A stretch of DNA of 64,000 nucleotides, taken from Shewanella woodyi ATCC 51908. Its GTDB lineage: Bacteria; Pseudomonadota; Gammaproteobacteria; Enterobacterales; Shewanellaceae. Position 1 is the first letter of the stretch; every line of letters begins with the position of its first letter. The stretch lies in the NCBI RefSeq assembly GCF_000019525.1, contig NC_010506.1, positions 2,046,001 through 2,110,000 of the forward strand, given 5' to 3'. The translations under genes were made by a program, and so were the position numbers. Shown one piece after another: positions 27,268 through 38,000 of this stretch. The notes under the pieces were generated by a model, which saw only the letters and a list, made by a program, of their open reading frames with translations, was not told the origin of the DNA and searched no databases.

Positions 27268-27750
27268 TTACTTGCCCAAATTCTCATCGACTATTTCAAA
27301 GTTGTTTGTATCTATCTCTTCTGCTTTTTCTAACCCTTCTGAATATTCTTCGTGGACAAACTCACTGTCTTTGACATTAAAGTAACCAGATTTTGTTTCA
27401 ACTTTTCCTAAGTTTCTCTTTGAACCGCTGCGACCTGTTCTTGGATCGTTAATAGTTTCAACTTTTCCTGGCTGGGCGTACTCTATTTGGTAACTATAGT
27501 TACCGTCTTGAGTAATACCTAGTTGGCCAAGATCCAGTTCAGTATCATTTCCTGAGAGTATGAATTGCTTCTCAAAGCCATTTGGCCCAGTGATAGTAAT
27601 CGTTGCTGTTTCAAATCGTTTCTCAGAGCTCAAAGTACTGATATCTAGTTCTGAGCTACTAGCGACAATTGTTTTAGCTACACTAGTATTAGGTAAAGCT
27701 ATACTTAACAGAACAGCTAGAAATAAAGGTGTTGCAGAAGGCTTTTTCAT
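27268..27750 (-). CDS. Hypothetical exported protein
   Basis: 160 residues from ATG 27750, which has an AGGAC site just upstream. A signal peptide is clear (MKKPSATPLFLAVLLSIALP, then NTSVA). The mature part is beta-rich and acidic, with TITITGPNGFEKQFIL and DGNYSYQIEYAQPGK, and contains two similar GKVET segments. I do not recognise the family. It lies 53 bases upstream of the S74 protein on the same strand and probably forms a two-gene operon with it; a role in assembly or attachment of that fibre is only a guess. Confidence 0.72.
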   Translation of the reverse strand: MKKPSATPLFLAVLLSIALPNTSVAKTIVASSSELDISTLSSEKRFETATITITGPNGFEKQFILSGNDTELDLGQLGITQDGNYSYQIEYAQPGKVETINDPRTGRSGSKRNLGKVETKSGYFNVKDSEFVHEEYSEGLEKAEEIDTNNFEIVDENLGK

Positions 27751-28123
27751 ATTTCGGTCCTGTTTTATATTATCACGCCTTAATTTTAACTTAAGTATAA
27801 CAATAGGCAACAAAAACCTTTTTATTCTTGAGTGAGGTAAGACCAGAATTTAGATTCACTACCTATTTATAAATATAAATTCTGAGCTGTATTGTGTTGG
27901 TTAGAATATGCGTCATTATATAACTTTTTGAAATAAATGAATTTATTTTTATTTGTTTATTGTGCTCTTTTTTGCCTAAAAACCAATCTAGATAGAAAAT
28001 ATATTTATATTAGGCATATCAAAATACATTTCAGGTGTTATCATTGTGTTTAATAAATGTTTCTCGACTTGTTGTTTATATAAGTTAAATGTCGCGATTT
28101 AGGTTTTTATAAAAGGAATTGCT
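27751..28123. other. Divergent A+T-rich intergenic region
   Basis: Between the minus-strand pair and the large plus-strand gene. Strongly A+T rich with several TATAAT-like and TTGTTT-like stretches, so promoters in both directions are likely. An AAGGA site precedes ATG 28124. No gene or clear hairpin is seen. Confidence 0.5.
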
Positions 28124-31100
28124 ATGAAATACACCTTCAATAAGTTGAAGTCTCTTTTGGATTGTTCAGCTTTAGTTTTTTGTATGGGAGCCACTTTCTT
28201 TGGAAGCCAAACTTTCGCGGCGGGTACTGACTTAACTTTGTCTGGGAGTTTTAGCTCGCCTACCATTGCTTCTGGTCATATTAGTACTTTGACCTACACG
28301 TTAACTAATACCTCGGGAGCTTCTGCAAGTGATATTGGATTTACAGCCACATTACCCTCTGGTCATTTGATTGCTGAGCAAACTCAAGCATTTTCGAATT
28401 GCTCTGATGGTACATTTGCCGCTGTTGGAGGTGACAGTATTTCTACTGCATCAGGTTACCGACTTGGAGCTGGTCAAAGTTGTTCATTCATGTTTAATGT
28501 CACTGCTACTGTTAATGGCGCTGCTGCAACTTTAGTAACAGGTCTAACTTCTAGCTTAGGTGCTGGAAGTGATATTTCAACAACGTTGACGGTTGATGAC
28601 ACTCTGTTTACTGCATCGGCTAGTTTTAGCTCTTCTGTGGTGAATTTAGGTGCTATCAATCGCCTCTCACTCTCTTTTTCAAATTTAGGGGGAACGGTCA
28701 CAAACGGGACGACCAGTGTCGATCTTCCAAGTGGTTTAGAGATCGCTCCCATAGCCAATTTTAGCTCTGACTGCTCACTTGCCTCACTTAATGAACCTTC
28801 TGGAAGTAGTACTGTTACCATTAACGGGATCTGGTTGAATTCCGAAGCAACATGTACAGCTGAAGTCGATCTGATTGCAAATAGCGCAGGTATGATGGAT
28901 CTGGTTTGGGATGATATGTTTGGTACAGTGTCATTTGCCCAAGTTTTTTCAGGTAAACTAGGCACATCCTTTGAGGTCCAAAGACCATTTGCGAATATTA
29001 ACTTTAATCCTATAACCATCATTCCTGGAGCCAGTGGCAGTCTGGATGTTACTTTGACTAATTTTGATCGCAGTAGCAGTGCAACTGATATTACTTTTTC
29101 CTCAGATTTAGATTCTGCTCTCTCTGGGCTTATTGCGACAGGCGGTACCCAAGTTGATGTATGTGGTGCTGGTTCCTCAGTTACTGTCGGTAGCTCCATC
29201 AATTTTAGTGGCGGCTCTGTATCGAGTGCATCAAGCTGTAGTTTTTCTATCCCAATACTTGTCCCTAATGGCGCGGCTCAAGGCGCATATACATTAACCA
29301 CAACTGCAATATCAGCGTCACTTAATGGTGGCACAACGAATTATAGTGATACAAGTAATGCCTTGATTGTATCAAATACTCCAGGCTTAACGATTACGGT
29401 ACTAGAGAGTGGGGTAACATCTGGTGACGATGTTACTCTGCGTCATACTGTGACAAATATAGACAATACGTATACAGCAACAGGGATTGAGTTTGAGACT
29501 GATTTTGTTAATTTAACAGGCGCTGTGATTAAAACATTACCAGCCACAAATGATTGTGGTTCTGGTTCGGCTTTTTCTTCTGTGTACAAGTTTGATGCTT
29601 TTACTGCCATGTCTATGACTGCTGGTGAGCTTGCTCCAGGAGCGAGTTGTACATTTGATTTAGTGCTGACTCTACCTTCAGGTATCACAGCTGGTGAATA
29701 CAACGTTTCTGCTGGTGCAATCTCTGCAACTATTAATAGTCAGGCTGTTGAGTCTGGTACTCCCTCTGCAAGTGAAACTTTTATTGTTGATACTGCACCG
29801 TCATTAGTTTTCACTTTTAATGATGAGAGTTTACTTCCTGGTAGTAGTACTAGTATTGATTTTTCTCTTAGCCATGCTTTTGCATCATCTGCGGATGCGA
29901 CAGGAGTCAGTTTTACCCTTGATCTAGACGGAGTACTGAGTGGTTTAGTGGCATCAAATCTGCCTTCCGAGCCTTGTGGGGCTGGTTCTACTCTCACTGG
30001 TTCAGGACTTCTTACCTTCGCAGGAGGTTCGTTATCCCCATCTAGTTCATGCGACTTTTCTGTTGATGTAACGCTTCCTGCTAGCACAGTGGGAGGTTAC
30101 ACATTCACGAGTTCTGTTGTAAGCGCGACCGTATCTGGAAATGCTGTCACATCTCAGATAAATAGTGCTGATATCACCATTAGCGGGCTAAATTTTAGTA
30201 AAGCATTTGCGACAAACCCTATACGAGTTGGCGCAACAGGTACTGAAGTTGATATTAACTATTTAATTACCAATGAAGCGGGAGCTGATGATGCGACAGT
30301 GATTCAGTTTACTGATAGCTACAATGCAATGGTCGCAGGTACAACAATTACCTCTGCCGATCAAAGTGCATTTTGTGGGGCAAGCTCAGCAACGAGTGGA
30401 TCAGGTGGGAGTTTTTTAGTCGTCAGTAATGTTGAGGTTGCAAATGGTGAGCAGTGTATCCTGACTGTAACCATTAACTTGCCAAACTCAGCTACATCCG
30501 GCTCATATGGTGCTAACACAAGCGGCTTATCAGCAACTGTGGGTGGTAATAATGTTGCGGTTAGCCCTGCGGTAGCAAGTTTAGTTATTAATGAGCTTTC
30601 TGTTGTAACTAGTGTAGATGTATCAAGCCCTACATCTGAATCGACTATTAATTATGCCATTGAGTTTTCTAATGCAGTTAATGGCTTTGATGTGACTGAT
30701 ATCAATGCTGTTAATGCAACACTGGCTAATTTTTCAGGTAGTGGAACAAATTATAGTGTTGAAGTCACACCAATAGCTGACGGTGAAGTGATACTCCAGA
30801 TTGCTTCTGGTGTCGCTGTTGATGCTAATGATGCAACAGTGCCTAATCAAGCTGCAATTGATATTAGTTTTGACTATCAATCTACACCCTTAGTTCCAAC
30901 TCCTAGTTTGAGCATAAGTGCGCCATCTGCAGTGCTTGCTAATAGTGGCCCAGTGACTTATACGGTAAGTTATCTTGATGTTGAGCAGGTTAATCTGACT
31001 GCTAGTGATATTACACTGAATAAAACGGGTAGCGCGAATGCTGATGTTACTATCATCAACGGTGATATGAGCACAGCTACTGTGAGCTTAGATAACTTAA

Positions 31101-34100
31101 GTGGCGAGGGTTCCTTAGGGATAACAATTGCTGAAGGAAGTGCGAGGTTTAGCACTAATATAGCGCCAGCTGCCGGCCCTAGTAATATTGTCGTTGTAGA
31201 TGCTGTGGCGCCTAATGTTGTTATAACCGGACCGAATGGTAATCAAACTTCGTCTTTTGTCGTCAATATTGATTTTGATGAGAATATGTCAGGGTTTACG
31301 GTTGATGACATTGTTGCTTCAAACGGAACACTTTCAGATTTTCAAACGATTAATGCTGCAAGTTACACTGTTCAAGTTGACGTAACTGGGGAGACTAGTG
31401 TTTCAATTGATATTGCTGCAGGTGTCGCAACTGATAGTGCTGGCAATGGTAATACTCAGTCAAATAGTTTCAATGTTAGTTATGACGATGTACAACCATC
31501 AGTCACAATTGGTGGACCATCAGGAACCACAGCAACAGCATTTACTGCCACGATAAGTTTTAGCGAACATGTTTCAGGTTTCGATGTTGGGGATATCACA
31601 GTCAGTAATGCGGGCTTGAGTAACTTTGTCACTATTGATGCAGCAAATTACTCTGTGCTTGTTACGCCAGTGGTTCAAGCGAATGTTAGTCTAGACATTG
31701 CTAATAGTGTTGCTAATGATCTGTCTGGTAATGCTAACTTGGCTGCGTCAAACTTTTCGCTTACATATGACTTTAATGATGCGCCCATTATTTCTGGGGC
31801 GCCAGTAACAAGCGTTAATGAAGATTCAAGTTATAGCTTTTCTCCCACATTTAGCGATGCTGATGTCGGGGACACGTTGACCTTTAGTATCGTCAATAAA
31901 CCGAGTTGGGCAACATTCAGTAGTGTCAATGGTACGCTTGCTGGTACACCAACTAATGATGACGTTGGCTCGACTTCAGATATTGTTATCTCTGTCTCGG
32001 ATGGGGCTCTATCTGCATCATTGGCTGCATTTAATCTTGAGGTTATCAATACTAATGATGCACCTCTGATTCTAGGTACACCTACAACATCGGTCAATGA
32101 AGATGCTAGCTTCAGCTTTACGCCTACTGCATCAGATGTGGATACGGGTGACAGCTTAAGTTTTAGCATTGTTAATAAGCCAAGCTGGGCAACCTTTAGC
32201 GCAACAGATGGTACACTTGCGGGCACTCCAACGAATGATGATGTCGGCTCAACTTCAGATATTGTTATCTCTGTCTCGGATGGGGCTCTATCTGCATCAT
32301 TGGCTGCATTTAATCTTGAAGTGATTAATACGAACGATGCTCCTACCGTATCCGGTATTCCAGCAGCTTCAGTGGATGAAGATGTAAGTTATAGCTTTAC
32401 TCCAACTGTTGTGGATGTGGATTCGGGTGATAGTTTAAGTTTTAGTATTGTTAATCAGCCAAGCTGGGCAATCTTTAGCTCAACAGACGGTACGCTTGCG
32501 GGTACCCCAACGAATGATGATGTTGGCTCGACTTCAGATATTGTTATCTCTGTTTCAGATGGAGCTCTATCCGCATCATTGACTGCATTTAATCTTGAAG
32601 TGATTAATACCAATGATGCTCCTGTATTTGAATCTTCTCCTGTACTAGAAGTACCTGCTGGAGGCTTATATTCATACCCACTCTCTGCCTCTGATATTGA
32701 CCCAACATATCACATTAGCTTTGAGCTAATGAGTGGACCTGAGTGGTTGAGTATAAATAGTGAATTTACTCTCGAGGGGATAGCTCCTGAAGAGAGTGCT
32801 GGTGAACAGTTCAATATCGTTGTTGCTCTTAGTGATGGTGATGTTGAATCTCCGGTATTGCAAGAGTATCTGCTAACTATTGTTGAGCCTTCTGTTACTG
32901 AGCTTTCTTCACGATTCTATTTCACTCCTGCGCCAGCGACGGCTCAGCAAGAGGTGAGCTTAGTGTTGGAGATAACTAACTCAGGGTTAACTGCAGCTGA
33001 GGATGTTATTTTTGAGATAGCTATTAGTGATGAGCTCAGTATCAATACCATCCCAGCTGCTTGTTCTGAGAGCGAGTCGAATAAGCTGGCCTGTCAACTT
33101 GATATCGAGATTGAGGCTGGTGGGGCTACTACAACTTTAGTTGCCCTATCAGTTGGGGAGGTTGAATCTGGGTTTACCTCTGCCGATGTGTCTATCTCTG
33201 GAGCAAATTTAGGCGGAGTTGTTATTGAAGAGAGTGCGCAACTGCTACTGGCTAATGTATTGTCGGTGCTTCCTGGGGACTCAGTGATTAGTACGCCTTC
33301 AAGTGTTGGCTTTACTGTTGATATTAATGGTGACAGCTTTGTCGATTTGTTGAGTTTTGATGCCATGGCTATGAAAACATCGATTCTGACAAATGATGGC
33401 AACGGTCAGTTGGTTATATCGTCGAGTTTAGACATGATTCAAGATGTGAAATCTATGCTTGTTGCCGATATTAACGGCGATGGTGCATTAGATTTGCTTA
33501 CCGCTGGCGGAAGTGATGCAGATAGTGTTGCTTACCTTCTTAATGGTGAGCAAGAGTTATCATCTTATGTGGTGATGGATGCAGTTAGTGCAGACTTTAT
33601 CTTAGTAGCCGATCTGCTTAATGATACAGCTGTTGAGGTTGTGCTTGCTGGTTTGTCTCAAGCTGATGTCGCAATCTATTCAGGTTTTGGCACTGACACT
33701 CAAGATAGTTTGAGTATTACCGTATCGAACCTCTTTAATTTGCCGCAACCAAATGCATTAGTGGCTTCGGCTCAAAATGGTCAAGAACTAAAAGAGATCG
33801 ATAGCAACAAAATTTCAGTCTCTGCTTCGAATTCGAGTCTCGATACAGCTGTGACTTCACTGAGTGTTGTTCAAATCAGCGAAGGTGTTCGCCTCCTTGC
33901 CTCTGGTGATGTTAGTGCGCCTATATTGGTTAATTTAGGAGATTGGACAACCGATACAGTGCCAGCTATTACAACGCCTGTAGAGAAGATGCAGCTTGTT
34001 GATGTGAATGGTGATGATATTGCTGATGCCTTTATCTATAACGATAAGGGATGGAGCTTAATCACTAGCGTGTTTGAAACTGATGCTATGGCGAGCGATG

Positions 34101-34825
34101 TTCAGCTCCCTGATGCCAAATATATTGTTGTTAGCGATCTTAATAATGACGGTGTTAGCGAGATCTTATTTATTATGCCTCAAGGGGTAAGCATCTGGCA
34201 TTATTATGGGCTTAATGATATTCGTGTTGATGCCGCTGCTATTGTGACTGAGGAGCTAGGTCAGTTAGCCTTAATGGATATTGATAACGATGGTGATCTG
34301 GACATAGTAACATTTGATGGACAGAAGGGAGTGTCCCTTTGGTATATGAACTTAGCCGGAGGCTTTGGTGAGCAAGAGATTGATCTTACCGTTTTTGCTC
34401 AAGCTCCTAACTTCCCACAAGTTGATCAGGCAGGTCCTATATCCTTTAGCATCCTCAATCAGTCGAGCGGTGATGCAACTGATGTTAGGTTAGTGATCAC
34501 CCCTTCTAGCGGCGTAAACTTAAGCCAACTCGCTAGAGGCTGCTCTGCTGAAGGTGACAAAGTGCTGTGCCTAGTGGGAGGGTTAGCTGCCGGCGAGCGA
34601 GCTGAGTTGACCGTCTGGGTGAGTGCGAATTCAGCTGGTGAGTACAGTGTTGATGGTCTTGTTTCTGCTACTCAATTTGATGTCAATGAGGAGAATGATA
34701 AGGTGACTGTTATGTTGAATTTGCCCGAGCCAGCTTCATCGAGCAGTGATGCGGGGGCGACCTCAATCATGTGTACGATATGGTTATTGATGTTGCTAGC
34801 TTATCGTCGACGTCAATTTAGTTAA
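28124..34825 (+). CDS. Large repetitive exported protein with DUF11-like, Ig/cadherin-like and FG-GAP repeats
   Basis: 2233-residue surface or secreted protein. A signal peptide (ending QTFAA) is followed by about seven CARDB/DUF11-like modules, each with a paired Cys near CGAGS/SCSF motifs. Then come bacterial Ig-like modules (FDENMSGFTVDDI), three near-identical 93-residue cadherin/He_PIG modules (residues about 1219-1497) plus a diverged fourth, and FG-GAP calcium loops (DINGDGALDLL, DLNNDGVSEIL, DIDNDGDLDIV). The tail SSSSDAGATS, hydrophobic segment, YRRRQFS resembles a GlyGly-CTERM-type sorting signal. Likely adhesin or matrix protein; no enzyme domain seen. Confidence 0.85.
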   Translation: MKYTFNKLKSLLDCSALVFCMGATFFGSQTFAAGTDLTLSGSFSSPTIASGHISTLTYTLTNTSGASASDIGFTATLPSGHLIAEQTQAFSNCSDGTFAAVGGDSISTASGYRLGAGQSCSFMFNVTATVNGAAATLVTGLTSSLGAGSDISTTLTVDDTLFTASASFSSSVVNLGAINRLSLSFSNLGGTVTNGTTSVDLPSGLEIAPIANFSSDCSLASLNEPSGSSTVTINGIWLNSEATCTAEVDLIANSAGMMDLVWDDMFGTVSFAQVFSGKLGTSFEVQRPFANINFNPITIIPGASGSLDVTLTNFDRSSSATDITFSSDLDSALSGLIATGGTQVDVCGAGSSVTVGSSINFSGGSVSSASSCSFSIPILVPNGAAQGAYTLTTTAISASLNGGTTNYSDTSNALIVSNTPGLTITVLESGVTSGDDVTLRHTVTNIDNTYTATGIEFETDFVNLTGAVIKTLPATNDCGSGSAFSSVYKFDAFTAMSMTAGELAPGASCTFDLVLTLPSGITAGEYNVSAGAISATINSQAVESGTPSASETFIVDTAPSLVFTFNDESLLPGSSTSIDFSLSHAFASSADATGVSFTLDLDGVLSGLVASNLPSEPCGAGSTLTGSGLLTFAGGSLSPSSSCDFSVDVTLPASTVGGYTFTSSVVSATVSGNAVTSQINSADITISGLNFSKAFATNPIRVGATGTEVDINYLITNEAGADDATVIQFTDSYNAMVAGTTITSADQSAFCGASSATSGSGGSFLVVSNVEVANGEQCILTVTINLPNSATSGSYGANTSGLSATVGGNNVAVSPAVASLVINELSVVTSVDVSSPTSESTINYAIEFSNAVNGFDVTDINAVNATLANFSGSGTNYSVEVTPIADGEVILQIASGVAVDANDATVPNQAAIDISFDYQSTPLVPTPSLSISAPSAVLANSGPVTYTVSYLDVEQVNLTASDITLNKTGSANADVTIINGDMSTATVSLDNLSGEGSLGITIAEGSARFSTNIAPAAGPSNIVVVDAVAPNVVITGPNGNQTSSFVVNIDFDENMSGFTVDDIVASNGTLSDFQTINAASYTVQVDVTGETSVSIDIAAGVATDSAGNGNTQSNSFNVSYDDVQPSVTIGGPSGTTATAFTATISFSEHVSGFDVGDITVSNAGLSNFVTIDAANYSVLVTPVVQANVSLDIANSVANDLSGNANLAASNFSLTYDFNDAPIISGAPVTSVNEDSSYSFSPTFSDADVGDTLTFSIVNKPSWATFSSVNGTLAGTPTNDDVGSTSDIVISVSDGALSASLAAFNLEVINTNDAPLILGTPTTSVNEDASFSFTPTASDVDTGDSLSFSIVNKPSWATFSATDGTLAGTPTNDDVGSTSDIVISVSDGALSASLAAFNLEVINTNDAPTVSGIPAASVDEDVSYSFTPTVVDVDSGDSLSFSIVNQPSWAIFSSTDGTLAGTPTNDDVGSTSDIVISVSDGALSASLTAFNLEVINTNDAPVFESSPVLEVPAGGLYSYPLSASDIDPTYHISFELMSGPEWLSINSEFTLEGIAPEESAGEQFNIVVALSDGDVESPVLQEYLLTIVEPSVTELSSRFYFTPAPATAQQEVSLVLEITNSGLTAAEDVIFEIAISDELSINTIPAACSESESNKLACQLDIEIEAGGATTTLVALSVGEVESGFTSADVSISGANLGGVVIEESAQLLLANVLSVLPGDSVISTPSSVGFTVDINGDSFVDLLSFDAMAMKTSILTNDGNGQLVISSSLDMIQDVKSMLVADINGDGALDLLTAGGSDADSVAYLLNGEQELSSYVVMDAVSADFILVADLLNDTAVEVVLAGLSQADVAIYSGFGTDTQDSLSITVSNLFNLPQPNALVASAQNGQELKEIDSNKISVSASNSSLDTAVTSLSVVQISEGVRLLASGDVSAPILVNLGDWTTDTVPAITTPVEKMQLVDVNGDDIADAFIYNDKGWSLITSVFETDAMASDVQLPDAKYIVVSDLNNDGVSEILFIMPQGVSIWHYYGLNDIRVDAAAIVTEELGQLALMDIDNDGDLDIVTFDGQKGVSLWYMNLAGGFGEQEIDLTVFAQAPNFPQVDQAGPISFSILNQSSGDATDVRLVITPSSGVNLSQLARGCSAEGDKVLCLVGGLAAGERAELTVWVSANSAGEYSVDGLVSATQFDVNEENDKVTVMLNLPEPASSSSDAGATSIMCTIWLLMLLAYRRRQFS
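31778..32614 (+). repeat. Three tandem 279-bp repeats inside the large surface gene
   Basis: Units at 31778-32056, 32057-32335 and 32336-32614, each exactly 279 bp (93 codons) and beginning at the GAT of a NDAP motif. Within the last third of each unit, about 70 bases are identical or nearly so (coding DVGSTSDIVISVSDG and onward). Whole-unit gain or loss would keep the frame. A fourth unit from 32615 is diverged. Confidence 0.93.
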
Positions 34826-34832
34826 AGTAAGT

Positions 34833-34864
34833 AGCCGACATTACTTGGTAATGTCGGCTTTTTG
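34833..34864 (+). terminator. Rho-independent terminator after the large surface gene
   Basis: A perfect 12-base stem AGCCGACATTAC with a three-base loop, followed by TTTTT. It lies nine bases after the stop codon and separates this gene from the ASPIC/UnbV gene. Confidence 0.92.
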
Positions 34865-35054
34865 ACTTTATAGGGATTGATGCATATGCAGGCGGTTATC
34901 TAGAGCTCCGTTATTGCTGATACCTATTAGGGTCATTTACCGTAGCAACTTTTTCAGTAACTCTATTGCAGTAACTTTTTACTGTAACTTTGTAAAGATT
35001 CAATTATAAAAATAAAAGAATAATATGCCGACAATATCGGCAAGGGAGAGAATA

Positions 35055-38000
35055 ATGCGAGATTTTAGCTATAGATCTACATCTGTTGTTAGCTTAAGTG
35101 ATCGTTTGATACCTCGTTGTTTTAGTTTGTGTCGTTTCACCTTAAGCGCTGTTTGTATTAGCGTCCTTTCTTCATCGGTTTTTGCCAATGAGTTACCACA
35201 AAAGCCTCATCTTGATGATGGCATTTTACGCTTAATGGGTAAGTTAGAGTCAGCTAAAGATCCTAAGTGTCATGCTACAGCAACTCGTCTCGAGGGATTA
35301 ATATACGGCACTCCTCTCACCGAAGATGCTCGCTATATAAAAACTGAGTTTCAGAAAAGACTTGTGAGAGACATCTGGCAGCTTGCGGCGACTGAAAACC
35401 CTGATTTGGATCCTTTAGATGAGGAGTCTGTGCTAAAAGCGGCCGATTCACTTTTTAACACCCAGCATGTTGAGTTAGGGACGCAAACAGCCACTAGAGT
35501 AACTGTAGAAAAGTTAAATGCTGATATTACAGATCGAGATCAGGAGCACTATGGCTCAATCGCCTATACGCTAAGGGCGATGTTAGCTGTGCAGCAAGAT
35601 GTGCTACTTGATTTTGATGCTGAGCTTCCTGAGCTGAGCGATGCTGCCGCAGAGTTACTCACTCAGAAGGTAGATCTGTTAACTCTGATGTTGCTTAAAA
35701 TGTCGGATGAGCAAGCCAGAACTGCCGATGAATATGAAATATCGGCAAGCCAGGTTCAACAGGTGTGGCAGTCAATTTTCCCTAAACAGTTTATTAAAGA
35801 CGCTAATTCGCAGCGAGTTGCTGGCAGCGAAAGTGCAAAGGCTGCCAGCTCTTCAGGTTTGTTGATGCAATTAATTGAGCAAAAAATTGCAGCATTTTCA
35901 GAGTACAATGATGTTAATCAAACTCTGTTTGCCCGTAACCTTCAAGTCTATTTTGCTAAACTTGCCCTCCCTAAAGATGCAGCGAAAGCTTCTGAGTTCA
36001 AACAATATTTTACTGAAGCTATGATTGCTTTCTCTGGAACTCTGTATCTGGATGCTCAGTCAAGAGTGCAAGGTGAGATAACCATTGGTGAAGCTGAAGT
36101 TGCAGCTGCATTGCAGTCACTTTTGCCTCACAAGGTTAATGAATATGAAGATGTGATCTTCTATCCAAACTATCCGAAAGAGAAACAGGTGAGTATCGAA
36201 TCTTATGATATGGACTCATTTCGTGATTCTGGCCTGCACTGGTTATACCTTAAAGAGGCTTTGGTCGATGCAAAGTCATTAGTCAAACTTGAGGCCGACC
36301 CTTTTGCCGCTGAGCTATTAAGTGAAGCGATCGCTCACTATGGCGTACTTCTATTAAGGAACACTGGCATAGAAGGGAAGCGATTAAAACAGACTGAGTT
36401 AAGTGCTCAATTGGTGGCTCAAAGCTATGAACTTATCATGGCAGATGTTCAGGCTTATAAAATCTATAAACCTGACGTTGTGAAAACAACGGGGATTATC
36501 TCTGCTGGCGGCAATGGGGCTAAATCAGAGATCCGTTACTTTAAAAATGTCACCTTGGATAAATCGTTTAAGGCTGAACACAGATCATCCGACTGGTTAA
36601 GCCGTCAGTTAAGAAGCTACCTAAGTAAAGATGCACAAACTGGTATTATCACCATTCCTCCCGCTTTTGGTGGTGGAGGTATTGCTGCTGAAGATATCAA
36701 CGGTGATGGACTTATCGATCTGCTGGTATTAAGTGGCTTGGGTAATAAGCTGTATCTTAACAAAGGCGATAAGTTTGAAGATATCACCACTGTGTCAGGA
36801 TTAAGTAACATTAGTCAGCGCAAGGGAAGTCATGACAGTGCTGGGGAGCCGCGACAGCCATTAATTGCGGACTTTGATAATGATGGTGATCAAGACATTA
36901 TTATCACCTATGTCGATGAAGCTCACCGTGTATACCGTAATGAGGGAGAGCTTAAGTTTACTGAAGTCACTGACATTGCCAAACTTGGGGGAGAAGGGTT
37001 AGTTGGTGGACCCGCAACAACTTTTGATGTCAATAATGATGGTTTGTTAGATCTCTATATTCAGTACTTCGGCAATTACCTTAAGGGGGATTTACCTACG
37101 TTAAAAAGGCGCAATGAAAATGGTGGAGTCAATGTGCTTTTTATCAACCAAGGGGATTTTAAATTTGCTCAAGCAAAAGAGGCGTTAGGGGCTAATAACT
37201 CTGGTTGGGGTCAGGCTGTCACTCATACAGACTTGAATATGGATGGCTGGCAAGATCTGATTGTAGGTAATGACTTTGGCGTAAATGCTTATTATATCAA
37301 TAAGCATGGTAAAGAGTTTGTTGATTATGCGGCAAAGATTGGCACGTCTAAACCCTCATATACCATGAGCTTAGGCTTGAGCGATCTCAATCGTGATGGT
37401 GTTGCTGATGTTTATGTCTCCAACATTGTAACAATGAATAAAGATCAAAAATATGTACTGCCTAGTGAAGACACTACCGCTGAATTTAACCCCGATAAGC
37501 TTGCCAACATGCGAGTGGTTGAAGGTAACGATCTATTTTTATCAACCTTAAGTGAAAAGGGGAGCCTTCAATATCAACACAGTGACCTGATTGGTCGAGG
37601 GGCTTCATCCACCGGCTGGGCATGGGATGCTGATTTCTTTGATGTCGATAATGACGGTGATGAAGACCTTTATGTTCTAAATGGCATGAACGACTATTAC
37701 GTTTACTCCACTGATAACCCCTATTATACCGACCCTATGACAGGTGAAAGCCTAGATGTGAACTTTCCTGATGCCGCTAAGGCCAGTAACGTTTTCTTCC
37801 TCAATGCCAATGGAAAGCTTTCGAATGTGTCGGCGATGAGCGGTTTGGATATCGTCGCCAATTCACGCTCTGCAGCGTATCTTGATTTCGACAATGACGG
37901 CGATTTAGATTTGGCGCTGAATAACTACCATGACACGGCACAGCTTTTTGAAAATCAGGCACAGACACTGAACAACAATTGGATAAAGATAACCCTTAAA

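Noticed and set aside
28474..29202. Long minus-strand open frame opposite the large surface gene
   Set aside because: It is antisense to a repetitive Ser/Thr-rich gene that has a clear signal peptide and domain order; its translation resembles no protein and has no plausible start context.
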